From Sanghuangporus weigelae (taxonomy: Eukaryota > Basidiomycota > Agaricomycetes > Hymenochaetales > Hymenochaetaceae), in assembly GCA_033182465.1 (NCBI GenBank), contig CP137323.1:1178001-1242000 (forward strand): a stretch of 64,000 bases of DNA, given 5' to 3'. Of this stretch, positions 39,656-50,531 are shown piece after piece. Positions within the stretch are counted from its first letter, which is position 1; the number at the start of each line of letters is the position of its first letter. Below the pieces are notes generated by a model that was not told where the DNA came from, made no database searches, and saw only the letters and a program-made list of their open reading frames with translations. Position numbers and translations under genes: made by a program.

Positions 39656-40205
39656 TGGTGTTCCGACCGTATGCGTATAATGCATATATGAGATACGGCC
39701 GTATCGTATAAGAGAAAGAGAAGAAAATATACGGTTCGTATATATACGGCCGTATCCATATAAAAAAGGTCAAAAACTATCGTATACGGCTTATACCCCG
39801 TATACGGAACTTCACCCCGTGCGCCCTTTGGAAGGGTATTTGTCTCAGCCTTCCATGCAGGGAGCAGATTGCTTTCTTCACAAATCATGATTCGGGTGTT
39901 ACCAAGCATGGTGGGACGGTGTCAGTAAAGAATTTGGCAATATTCAACCAGATAAGTGATTATTCACACACATCCGGTGAGCACATATACACTGATCTGC
40001 TCGGATACCTATTATCAGTGAACAGCAGAACCTTTATTGCACCGAGGTAAACTTTGAGTACTTTGAAAAAATATTTCTTATTACGCCCTGATTCAGTAGA
40101 GTTCCGGAACCTCCGTATACGGGCGTTCCGTATCCGTATGAGAGCTTGACCACCAAATATACGGTCGTATCCGTATAAGGCTCGAGTTATACGGTCGGAA
40201 CTCTA
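39656..40205. mobile_element. hAT-like MITE rich in GTATACGG motifs (copy 1)
   Basis: The ends resemble TAGWGTTCCGACC and its complement. The interior has many GTATACGG/CCGTATAC palindromes. It matches, in inverted orientation, the element at 50532-51800 apart from the insertion in the latter. No clear 8-bp target duplication remains at this copy, and its left terminus has diverged, so it is older or has lost an edge. No coding capacity. Confidence 0.65.
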
Positions 40206-40364
40206 CCGGGGCCACTAGTACTACTATTCATGTACTTTGACAGGGTCGGTGTAAGACTCTCAAAATTTCGGAAGAAGCAAGTCAAACTGAAGACATTCAA
40301 TTGTGGTTCCAGTGGATCCTGCCAACAGTAAGATATTTGACAACATCATTATGCTTTATCATTA

Positions 40365-41448
40365 CAGCCGTTTGCAAAAGTAATGAGAATCACGTGATTT
40401 CACCACTTTTCTCGCCATGAGAGCCTCAAAACACAGATAAAATCATATCTCACCCAAATCTCAATGGTTTCACATCATCTAAGTTGCTAAATTCATCTTT
40501 TCGAAAGGGCTTTTGCTTAAAGAAAACTGTAGAGAAAATAGAGCGAAAAATGACCCTAAAATGGCGAAAATATCGGTTTTTGCCTCTTCCTTGCATGTGC
40601 AATTTTTTCTGTGATCCCTGCTGGTCCAGCACCTCCCCAAAGCTATCCAGAATGATAATATGATTATAAAATGAATTTACAGACTGAGTTTGAGCTGAAT
40701 TGTGTACCAGAATGTGCTGCTTTGAGGCATGCCTGAATCACTCAAAACTCATCATTTCCCCCTAGCCTCCCAGGCTCCAGGAAAAATTCTTACAGGCCAG
40801 ATTCATGCATGTAAATTCATTTTGGATATAATAGACTAGGTTTGTGTACTAGCTAAGGCCTCAGCATCCACTGGTGAGCTGGGAAGATGCTGTCTAAAAT
40901 GATGCATACAACCAGAATCACTTGTTCAGCCCAGCTCACCAGTGGATGCTGAGGCCTTAGCTAGTACACAAACCTAGTCTATTATATCCAAAATGAATTT
41001 ACATGCATGAATCTGGCCTGTAAGAATTTTTCCTGGAGCCTGGGAGGCTAGGGGGAAATGATGAGTTTTGAGTGATTCAGGCATGCCTCAAAGCAGCACA
41101 TTCTGGTACACAATTCAACTCAAACTCAGTCTGTAAATTCATTTTATAATCATATTATCATTCTGGATAGCTTTGGGGAGGTGCTGGACCAGCAGGGATC
41201 ACAGAAAAAATTGCACATGCAAGGAAGAGGCAAAAACCGATATTTTCGCCATTTTAGGGTCATTTTTCGCTCTATTCTCTCTACAGTTTTCTTTAAGCAA
41301 AAGCCCTTTCGAAAAGATGAATTTAGCAATTTAGATGATGTGAAACCGTTGAGATTTGGGTGAGATATGATTTTATCTGTGTTTTGAGGCTCTCATGGCG
41401 AGAAAAGTGGTGAAATCACGTGATTCTCATTACTTTTGCAAACGGCTG
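40365..41448. mobile_element. near-perfect 1,084-bp foldback element
   Basis: Two arms of 519 bp (40365-40883 and 40930-41448) are inverted copies of each other with about three mismatches noticed, around a 46-nt loop. The ends are CAGCCGTTTGC and its complement, flanked by TA (40363-40364 and 41449-41450). Because of the inverted symmetry, each arm shows the same 60-codon frame on opposite strands; this is not evidence of a gene. If transcribed, the RNA would fold into a very long hairpin. Confidence 0.88.
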
Positions 41449-41596
41449 TAAATCATATAAAATTAGGACACGGAAAATTAGGACACGGATTTGACGTTCA
41501 GAAGTCACAGTCATTCTCCTCTTCGCCAGATTAGACTCCACATTATCCAACTCGATAGTGCTCTTAGGTTTCTGTACCATTCCTGCCTATTCGCGC

Positions 41597-41850
41597 TCAG
41601 ATCGTCTTTATCCCCTTCGCGAACGCGTACCGCTCTCTGACTCCAAGATTTTCAAGCACTCTTTCTGAAGTTCTTGAATTCGCAGATGAGAGAATAAGCG
41701 AACGTGAGAAAAGCCGAGAAACTCTGATGCGCCGCCCTGGAATGTCAGCTACCTCCAGAGCTTGCAACGCGAGCCCAGTTGCTTTAATGATTTGCCCCAA
41801 AGACTCGGCACAGAATAAAGGAGAGCAGCTCAGCAGATTCTCTCGACATT
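41597..41850 (-). pseudogene. weak relic resembling an N-terminal region of fungal NLR-type proteins
   Basis: The minus strand reads ESLGQIIKATGLALQALEVADIPG and then loses the pattern; a neighbouring frame continues with RIQELQKECLKILES, as if a frameshift lay near 41740. The pattern resembles the helical N-terminal region found before NACHT domains in many agaricomycete proteins. The resemblance is from memory, the piece is short and no other exons were found, so this is a tentative call. Confidence 0.22.
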
Positions 41851-42155
41851 GTCAAGTTATGGATTGTCAACGTGTCATTGTTGGGGTCGGATGGACTCGT
41901 CCAGCTGCCCTAGAGGATTGCTTCTAGATTTGTCTAGGAGCTGTCGTCATAACCAGCTGCCAGACAGGTGCGTGTCTATCATGAATTTCACCGCATTTAT
42001 ACGGCTTGCCACAGTAAATCAGATTTTTGACTCGACGACATTTCGTTTCATACCCTCCAACCTATAAGTACAAGCGTTGTATATTCAAAATACTCTCAAG
42101 ATAAGTGTCTCTACATCATCTGTATAAACTGACTGCACTGTTTGTATAACGACAA

Positions 42156-42494
42156 TTAGAGACGTTGTCCGTGAGCATTTCTGAAGGAACCATCGCAACG
42201 CTTGTAGTAGACATTATCACCGCGATGAGACCTGATTATCTCGTAATCATTGGGATCGGGAATTCCTCCTCCGTCGCAGGTCGGAGGGTTATTCACACAG
42301 ATGCGCGTATCCTGGTACCTAGGGTCCCTGCAGGCTCTTGACAAGTGGAGGGAGACAAGTTAGTCGTGACTACTCTTGTATCTGAGCTAATAGGTTTCCT
42401 ACCCTTGGTTTTGCCTGGCATAACTGCACATGTGCACAAGCCTTTTATCAATGATTTCGTTGGTGCACGCGATCGTTCTTTTCCACTTGCACAT
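42156..42494 (-). CDS. possible small cysteine-rich protein, 3' exons
   Basis: Two in-phase minus-strand exons. One is at or before 42494-42403, with CKWKRTIACTNEII...HMCSY. After a 66-nt intron (42402-42337, with branch-like GACTAAC) comes 42336-42156 with ACRDPRYQD...RICVNNPPTCDGGG and a stop. Six or seven cysteines in about 90 residues suggest a disulfide-rich, perhaps secreted protein. An acceptor-like TTCAG just before the first ATG suggests that an upstream signal-peptide exon may exist, but I could not find it. Function unknown. Confidence 0.35.
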
Positions 42495-43299
42495 GCTGAA
42501 GATGATACCAGAAGGTGTTCAAGCAGTGATGTGGTCTAATTCTTTTCCTCACTTCAAGTCCTTAAGTACTTTTTCTGCTTCTCCCGGTTTGCATGCTCTG
42601 ACTGTACTTTGTAGAGCCTGGTAGATTTCTGAATCCTCCCCCTTCCGAGCAAGTTCTATTGCGCAACACTAATGCGTTCCATTGTTAAGAATTAAATATA
42701 GACTATGCTACTAGGCATCAACAATATCATCCAATATATCTCTAATAGTCAAGGATACTCGCAAAGTTTGCAGACATCAGTCCCTCATATTAAGTCTTCA
42801 TGGCTAGATCTATTTTTATCCACATGTCGTAGTGAGGCAGAGGCTCGCAATTGTCTATCTTTAAGCATTCGTGAGCAAAACACGCAAATTAAATCTTTTC
42901 ATGAGTTCACGTCTCAGCAATGTGTTTGATGTGCATGATCTAAAATGCATTCTGACTGTGCTCGTCGGTAGACAGAGTAAGTCAGTCAATTTACGTAATC
43001 ACAGGTTACTTGGGCCTTTGTGAACTTACCCGTTTTCCCGCCTGGGACAACTTCAAGCTTACGAAAAGGACCTCTTTTTAGATATCTTTTGTCGTTTGTC
43101 TGCGAATGCTCAGATCCAAGTCACATTAGATTTATCCGGTCGTTAGCGTTAGAGCATCTCTCGCCTAGGTCAGCAAACCATACCGTCGAGTCCTGGGTTA
43201 CCACCGTAGCTGTAGGTGCTTACTCAATTTCTTGACGTGCGTCTTGGATCATTTCATCTCCAAAGGGCGTGCGAGAAGGGTTAGCTGGCGATGCCACGC
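42495..43299. other. no recognisable gene
   Basis: Several short open frames on both strands, none with family resemblance or a convincing exon structure. A missing first exon of the cysteine-rich gene could lie at the left edge. Confidence 0.4.
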
Positions 43300-43835
43300 T
43301 AGGGCTCCGCGCGTATATATACGGCGCATACGGCATATACGGGTCCACACCAACAACATAACATTCTGACCATTGCACGTCATGTTTGTGCCTAGAAAAT
43401 ACTTTCATTGTGTTCCTTAAGGTAAGACACCTAATACAAAAATTTTTGTGCACAAATGACGAGGTTCTGCCAGATTCTGTCAGATAAAGGAGTATGAAAT
43501 TACGTAATTTTTGCATTATAAGCGAGACAACTCTAAATATTAATATTATGCTGGAGGACGTCGTAACTAGAGACCGTGACCACACACCCAACAGTAAGAT
43601 TTCGGTGAGTTATGTCTGATTTCGAAACAAAGAGGCAAATTTCTCATTCGAGTGCGAGATTTCTTACCGTTTTCAGGCCCAAAAATATACGCACGTATAC
43701 GCCGTATACGCCAAAATTTCCAAAATATTATACGCATACGGGCGTATAATCCAGTTGCTTGAGCTGATACGCATACGCGCGTATAGCGTATACGCCGTAT
43801 CGTATACGCTATATACGATATGCTGCGGAGCCCTA
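43300..43835. mobile_element. hAT-like MITE (TIR TAGGGCTCCGC)
   Basis: 536 bp with inverted ends TAGGGCTCCGC. The flanking 8-mers TGCCACGC (43292-43299) and TGCCAGGC (43836-43843) match at 7 of 8 positions, a decayed 8-bp target duplication as expected for hAT elements. The right third is dense in GTATACG motifs. The 207-codon minus frame crossing its right edge is a by-product of those repeats. Confidence 0.8.
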
Positions 43836-43843
43836 TGCCAGGC

Positions 43844-44538
43844 GAGAAGATTATCTGCGAAAGCAAAGCCTGTATATTCAAGGATAAAAGCTCGGGTATT
43901 AAAACTGAACCGAAAATCATAGCGTATTCTGCGCTCATACCGTGGATTCTGCTCCAGAACTTATCGCCGTTCACAGCTTCCGAAATGCTGGAAACGAGGT
44001 TGTCCCGTGGACCGTGCATCCGTCTTGCCAAGGGGTGCCTACCTCCAAAAAGAAGGTCTGTTTTATTTCGAGTTAGTCCATTCGACGTCCGGAAAAAGCG
44101 CTTGGTGACCCCAAGTTTTATTAATAGATGATTATCCTGTGCTTTTATGCATTTAAGAAGTCCTATGGTCGAGGCACGGAGCACATACAATCAATCGACT
44201 TCGTCTGGATACCGAATCATAGTCCGGTGGAGAGTCCTTGGACCACCCCGCTTAAGCTTCGTCTTCATTGTGGCAGAAGACTCCTGTGGCGAATGAGACG
44301 CGACAAATTCGAGAATGAGAAGCTAACGTGCATTGGTTGCTAAACTGGTCAAAGCTTAGACCTACGCGTGCATCTTTGGCCGAAAGTAAGAATCAAGCTC
44401 GTGTAGGCTCAGCCTAGGTGGTGGCCGGGCATGCGAAGTGGCAAGACTGGCCAAAAAGCTGCGACTTATCCGTATCCACATTCTTCACTCAAGCCATTAC
44501 TTCAACCACCATCATTCCCTACTTATCCGCGTCCGTGC
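43844..44538. other. no recognisable gene
   Basis: Open frames here are short and mostly run out of the neighbouring MITE. No splice-linked exons or family motifs were found. Confidence 0.4.
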
Positions 44539-44820
44539 CTATTCGGAAGAATCTAATCTAACCTCTTTCCCTCCCTCTATCAGCATTTTCGAGATTTGAA
44601 TGATGGTCGGTGCAAACGAGCGAACGAATTCTTCCCTCCCGTTCTCAGCCCAGCAAAATGATGCCCAGTTCGGCCAAGCGTACAAGCGAGTCTTATCCAC
44701 CAGCTCTCTTTCCCTATCACCACTAATCTTTGGATTAGCCATCATGATCAAGCATTCAAGGATGCTTTCACGGAACTCGCTAGCGTTCTTGGGGACTGTC
44801 CGATGATTGAGACTGAGCAC
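44539..44820 (-). CDS. unassigned open frame, head-to-head with the zinc-finger gene
   Basis: A 93-codon minus-strand frame with protein-like composition (for example KISGDRERELVDKT and WASFCWAENGREEFVRS) ending at 44539. It begins with GTG, so if real it is the last exon of a longer gene whose upstream exons would overlap the zinc-finger gene antisense. No family is recognised. It may be a relic. Confidence 0.25.
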   Translation of the reverse strand: MLSLNHRTVPKNASEFRESILECLIMMANPKISGDRERELVDKTRLYAWPNWASFCWAENGREEFVRSFAPTIIQISKMLIEGGKEVRLDSSE

Positions 44821-46684
44821 ATGTCGTCAAGCTATTCTTCCGACAATATAGATATTGATCCACGCGAGTTCTTCGGAGACGCCACAGAAAGCAGTGAAGG
44901 AAGTAGAAGGTATGTGGCTTCCCAAGTAGTTTCTCGAAAGCAGCGAACTGATACCTGAACTCAAGTAACTCGGTGGTTCCAACATCCATGTTGTCTGTAG
45001 AGGAGTACGATCAGGCTTTTCCTTGTCCTACTCAAACTTCGAATCTGACAGACTCAGGAAGGTATGTGTTTGAAGCTGCTAATTCGCGTGTCGGACTGAT
45101 TATTTGCCGAAAGCCACGCTGCATCATGGGACTCATCAAGATCAGACTTTGTAGAGTCTGCCCTACATAGTAACGCAAGCGATGAGCTGACTTGGCCGCG
45201 ATCTGGGATCGTGTCCACACTGGCCACTCGTACTTTCAATGAGGTACACAATAGCCGAGTAGACCCCGCAGTCCAAAGAACGCTAAATGTTCCGAATACA
45301 TATGTCGATCCTTCATCAGGTTTCAATCTCTCTTCTTCGGAACCTCGTCATATCCCAATTTCTCGTTCGGTGCGGGCACGTTCCGGGAGTAGTACTTTTC
45401 CAGTCATATCGTCAAGTTCGGGATTGACTTATTACCGAGCCACTGATTTGCAAGCTCAGACACATCAGTGGCCAGACCTTAGCATGGCTTTGCGTTCGCC
45501 GATGCAGCTGGGCATACCTGTGCCGAAGGATACAGTCCGTGCAGAGAGAACTCAGCGGCAGGGTCGTGCATCCATCTATCCCACCGGTAATTCTGGATCC
45601 ACTGATCCACCGTCAGCTAGCGTTGAACCCGTGCGCGATCCTTCTGCGTTTCACACGCCATCATGGGCTGCCTGGATCGAATATGATCGAGAGCCTCTTT
45701 CGTAAGTGCATTTGTGTGTTCAATACGCCTATGCTGACTATCAACGGCAGTTCTCCTTACCCATCTATCTCGCCTGCAGGAACCTGCACTCGTTCAGATG
45801 GACTTACAGAAATGACCAATAGGTATTCCGCGTCGAGCTCTCGAGACCGCGCACAGCTTCCTGTCGTCAGGCGCAGTAGGGATATACCCAGAGACACTGC
45901 CATACCAAAATGTACTTTAAAGCTCCAGTCATCCGGATCTCCCCCGGGTGCAATGAGCACTGATGTTTCTTGCGGGACGCTCTCACGCGGAGCTTTGCTT
46001 GTTCCCCGCGGCCATGAGCATGAGCCATCTGTGGATGTTCCTTGCCTGAACACCAACACCAAAGCCACGACTCTTGCACGGAGCGAGAAGGGACAGCTCG
46101 ACGGATGCAACCCGAAGATCGCTCTCGCACCCGGTACTGCTGCTTCTGTACGAGATCCGGCGACAGGAGGGACTCATAAATCAGTGCGACCACGTATTCC
46201 ATATGTAAAGGGCAAACAAGCAGGGCTACCACACCACGAAGCTGTTCCAGAAAATGCGCAGGCATTCACATTCGTATATGGCAGACTAGGTGATATTGGT
46301 CTTTGCAAGTTCACGGTCAAAGATGGCGATGGTGTCTTTCGCCGGGTCTGTAATGAAAAGATCCTGGACAATGCGGACGCTGCTAGGGATCACCTTGCCC
46401 GGCATTACCGAGAGCACGGGCTTTATGCTCTCGGACTCACGAAGAAGGTGTGGTGCCCATGGTGCAAGCTGAACAAGACACAACTCAACGGGTTCAGCAG
46501 GCACATCATAGACGTGCATTTGATGATAAATCTAATTCACTGTCCGTGCGGTGGATCGTATTGCCGAGGCCAACAATTCCACAATGTGAAAAGGCATCTG
46601 GACTCCGATACGCACCTTCTGTGGGAACGGTGTGGAGAAGCAGCTCGAAGAAATTATCGGAGAGGTTCATGTAAGTCGCGATGA
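44821..46684 (+). CDS. C2H2 zinc-finger protein, four exons
   Basis: Exons 44821-44909, 44966-45061, 45141-45701 and 45751-46684, all introns GT...AG (56, 79 and 49 nt) and phase-consistent, giving 559 residues. The first 390 residues are low-complexity, rich in S, P and T, as in many fungal transcription factors. The C-terminal 170 residues hold Cys/His clusters: CKFTV...VCNEK...HLARHYREH, then CPWC...HIIDVH (C-X2-C-X12-H-X4-H), then CPCGGSYC...HNVKRHLDSDTH. A nuclear DNA-binding role is inferred. The main frame stops at 46684, but the next frame stays open and protein-like to about 46776 (EEIIGEVHVSRDEDF...), so a small missed splice or a recent frameshift may affect the true end. Confidence 0.75.
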
Positions 46685-48119
46685 AGACTTTATCGAATAC
46701 GAGAAGCAGGGACGTAGCGAATTTATAGAGGGCTCAAGCAGTGGCACGAGAGGGCGGAGGCGCTATTCTGTGTAGCATGTATTCTTTCGTTCTTTATTCC
46801 TATTGTTCTCGAGCCTCCCACTGTATAACGAGGTGAAAGTGTCGACAAATAATTTTCATTCTTATCAATCTGTTCTTATCATTCTCTCTACCCCTGAACC
46901 TTGCATCAGTTGATCCAATGTATTACCGGATCCATTTCGGTTGTAATGTTGTCCAGCAGTAGTATCTAAAATTTTGACTGGACATGTCAGGCGTTCTCAA
47001 CGCCGAACTAAATAGAGGGACATCCTGTATATGTATTGCAGCGCCTCACGGGATGGTCATTGGCATTGGAAAGTTTGTAAGGAAATGCATTTCGCACCGA
47101 TTACGCTGCGGTGGTTGTGTTTGCGGCTATTTACCCTCCCCCGCCTCTCCCTATCTGTTACGAGTTTACAATATGCTTTGGTCTTTTTGAGTATCAATTT
47201 CCTTTGTCTATTCGGTGCAATGTTTTTAGAGCCAACGAATCCGTGTACTGTACTATTAGCTATGCTCTAATCTTCTAAAAGGGGGCACTAAAAATTAACT
47301 CGAACCCGACACAGAAATATAGAATGAGGAGTCACTGAACAGCCCTCGACCAATTGTGACCCATGACCATTGTATGACTGTTGCTCAATAAAGTTCAATG
47401 GCTACGGATCACCGACTCAGATAGTAGCAAACGCACAGCGCTGGAATACACTGGCTCACCCAGCGTCCTGCATGGATTTCACCTTGCACCTCCAACATTA
47501 GCCGACTTCAGCGAGAATGTGTTGCCCTACTTTGGTGACACTGGGCATGCCTCATAATCACTTCGCTTTAAGAAAAGCTATATCAAAGTTCCAGACGCCT
47601 AGCGAAATTTAACAAGTGTATGACTCCAACAGATTCCAAGTCCGGTATCAATGTGAAATTTGAAGAATGTCTTCATGACAGATATGCACTAAACTGCGAG
47701 TGAGTCCGAAAGAACACAGAAAGGACAGGAAAAATTAACATTATCCGCGAAAGTCGGATGAAGAATATACGAAGAGTTCATAAAGTCCGAATAACGGAAT
47801 TCAAGATGTAAATGATGCTAGCGTGACTGAACGTAACAAACCGTAGCATAGCAGTGAAGTCGTCAAATTGAATGTAGGATAGTGGCTAGGAGGTCCGAGA
47901 TACGTGAAAGATTAGATGATGGTGTGCGAAAGGTCCTAAAGTTAATCGATAGAACAAGATGTAATGCTGGATGAAGTTCGAAGGTCCGAATAGAGTCCAA
48001 TGAAGGGACAGCCGGGAAATACGGAATTGGAAGAAGTGCGATAGTCCGAAATAAGAAAAAGCTCGATCCGTTGAACTTGTGAAGTTTGTCTTTAGCAAAC
48101 CCAAGAGCCCTGAAGGTTG
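46685..48119. other. intergenic, with scattered GTCCGA motifs
   Basis: No gene recognised over 1.4 kb. GTCCGA occurs on the plus strand at 47704, 47785, 47893, 47984 and 48044, far more often than expected for a hexamer. Short open frames near 47000 lack coding character. Confidence 0.4.
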
Positions 48120-49430
48120 CTAATTAGCAGTGGTATCGTAGAACAGAAGCTGAATAAGACTAACATCCTTCTCGCCACGATCAAAAACGCTGTGATACGC
48201 AGGCTGACCAAGGCACTCAGCGACGGTAACCAGATTGTAGCCCTTGGACTGGAGTTGGCTGATAGCATACGGAATGACATCGTATCTAAATTTGAAGCGC
48301 GAGTCACACACAACGATCTAGATGAGTAATAATTAATGCTTACACAGTTGAAGCATACGTCTCGTGGTTCAGCGCTAGGATAGTGTTGGGGCGACTGTTT
48401 GCAATGTTCCAGTAATCGCCCTTGCTTTCGTCTGCGCTAGCACCGACAGAATCGCCAGAATCGAAGTCCCAAATAATGAGACTTTGGTTACGAATAGCTG
48501 ACGCGGAGCGGACCAAATCATTGTAGCTGCCGTACGGAGGGCGCATCCAGGCGGGCTCGACGCCAATGATACGCGAAAGCGCAAGTTCGACTTTCCACAT
48601 CTCATCATGGACTGAGAAGTTATAGTGGCGTTGCAATCGTGACCGTGGCAGAAAGCAGATGCAAGTGAGATGAAATTGATTCAACGAGACCAGAGATTCA
48701 AATGGTGCATGAAAGAGAAAGGCAAAAGACTCCGGTCAGCACACGGTATATTTATTGCTGTATCGCCGGCTACGCACTCTTGTCCCAGGACTGTTCCGCA
48801 AGGTTCAGATGTGCCCAAGTATGACTGGCGATCAAATGACCTGAGTCGTATGCGTGTCGAAGCGCAGCAATCATATCGTCATCGTAAATACACCTCCCTA
48901 TATTCACGTAAGGTCGCATTAGTGATCAACATCCTGTTACCAGATCGAAGCCGGAAGACATGCGTACAGTTGTTTCCGTTAACAAAGAAGGTAGCCTTGA
49001 CGCCATTGTTATTGAGTGTATCGACAAGGTCTGTGAATAACAAGGCGCGGTAAGCAGAAGAAGGGATATTCGCAGAAAACATTGCCACACACCCCAGTTG
49101 TAGTTATAAGGACCGTCATCAAAAGTGAGAGCCACCTAAGTGAAATTGAGTAACAGAGTTCTTCGCGTCAAGGTGCTGTTAAAGACGCGTACAGTATTAG
49201 GCTAGGTAATGGGTCATCGTCAGTCACGGTGTATAAAAGATTGACTGGCGCATCGAAACGCGCCGACTTACCACAGTGCACGAACTGTATACGTTCGCCA
49301 GGCCCTGGCGACGTAGCAGCTCAATCTCAGGTTCTGCATTTGGGTCGGGCATGGGGGCTGCCACCGCGATATATGCGGTGCCAAGTACTGCGAGGAAGGA
49401 TACGAGGCGGGAGAACATTATGTTGAACAC
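48120..49430 (-). CDS. secreted polysaccharide (chitin) deacetylase, CE4 family
   Basis: Six exons on the minus strand: 49430-49272, 49135-49093, 49030-48968, 48897-48778, 48611-48344 and 48285-48120, total 272 residues, all junctions in phase. An N-terminal signal peptide (SRLVSFLAVLGTAYIAVAAP) leads into the NodB fold. TFDDGP (metal-binding and catalytic Asp near residues 59-60), SHTWAH (H114/H118, metal ligands), RPPYGSY, WDFDSGD and ALNHE are all present, so the active site looks complete. The enzyme removes acetyl groups from chitin or similar polymers, probably in the wall or outside the cell. No carbohydrate-binding module or GPI signal is seen. A second in-frame ATG at 49418 could be the start. 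The first intron, 136 nt, is longer than the others and might hide a tiny exon. Confidence 0.9.
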
Positions 49431-49550
49431 TCTGAAAACAGGGAAGGAAATGGTATAGAAAAGTGTGATTCTTAGATCGTGAAGTACGCAACGGTGTGAG
49501 TGCGGAGGAGGCAGATACGAGAGTATCTGAGGGACTGAAAATCGCCTTGG

Positions 49551-49573
49551 TCACATTTATATTTATATTGAAC
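49551..49573 (-). promoter_or_regulatory. TATA-rich element upstream of the deacetylase gene
   Basis: On the minus strand this reads CAATATAAATATAAATG, about 120-140 bp before the start codon, a plausible core promoter. Confidence 0.4.
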
Positions 49574-50523
49574 GAGAGCTGAGCCTGGTCAACTCGGTTG
49601 GGTTGGGTAAGCGCGGGAGTGGCGATCGCTGGAATTCCATGTGCTCCCGAATGGGCGCTAGTCCGCCCGCGCGCCCTGCCGAGCTCGTATCGGCCTCGTC
49701 GGCTCATCGCCGTAAAACACTTTGTGCAATCACGAGGCGCACCCTGGCGCATCCTGGCGCACCGAAAGACAGAAACACTTTAATTCAAGACCTCATTTGG
49801 AAATGTTCGTAAGCGACGGAATACATTGTCGACGGAGAGCAAGCCCGCCGGTATGTCTTGGCACATCTCTTCATTGTCCGTTTCGCCCGTGAGCGCGGCT
49901 TGTTATTCAGGTCCGTGTTGGTCAAGGTCCGTCAACACCGCTGTTCTAAGCCTTATGCTCTCCACACTCTTCTACCATCTACCATCATCAAAATAGCATA
50001 CGCCAATCTGAATGCTACAGGATGCATTCGTCATTTGAACAGCTGGAATGAGTATTGAACAGCGCCAGTCGATGATGTCCATTATAACACGAAGGAAACG
50101 CAAACCAGCTGATCAATGCGCGCTTGCAAGTTGCGCTAGCTAACTTGCCATAAGGAACACTCGACTTTCCGACCCTCCACGGATCTCAAGCATGGGTGGG
50201 GGAGATGTACGAGATGCACGCAAGAGAAAGCACTCACTCAAAAGTTTGGGATCCCGCATCACGTCCGGATCAAGTTCCGGGAACTCCGAAGATAGCGATG
50301 CCGCTTACGTCAAGTTGTCTTTCAGCTTTCAGCAGAGAACCTTTTTCACCATTTTACATGTAACCGATGTCACCCAATTTACTTCGCCGTCTCTTCAACC
50401 TGTGTCGGTCGGTCATCATACGCCGCATCAGAGCACGACGTCAGGTTGATGATATCAGCAAACGACAAATCAACTGAGCGTTCTGCTCGGATTCTCTTCC
50501 AAAAGAAAAAGAAACCAGTTTCT
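49574..50523. other. intergenic, no recognisable gene
   Basis: The longest frame (50192-50449, plus) begins with ATG and a basic, serine-rich stretch but then degrades into T-rich sequence. It could be a lost exon but shows no family. Confidence 0.35.
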
Positions 50524-50531
50524 GTTGTGGC

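Noticed and set aside
40450-41363. 60-codon frames on opposite strands in the palindrome
   Set aside because: They are the same sequence seen twice because of the inverted arms; there is no coding evidence.
43567-44190. 207-codon minus-strand frame
   Set aside because: It runs across the right end of a hAT-like MITE and its GTATACG repeats; the repeat-derived I/R/Y-rich part is not protein-like.
45211-45705. Treating the 164- and 381-codon frames near 45211-46684 as two genes
   Set aside because: They are joined in phase by a 49-nt GT...AG intron (45702-45750) and belong to a single four-exon zinc-finger gene.
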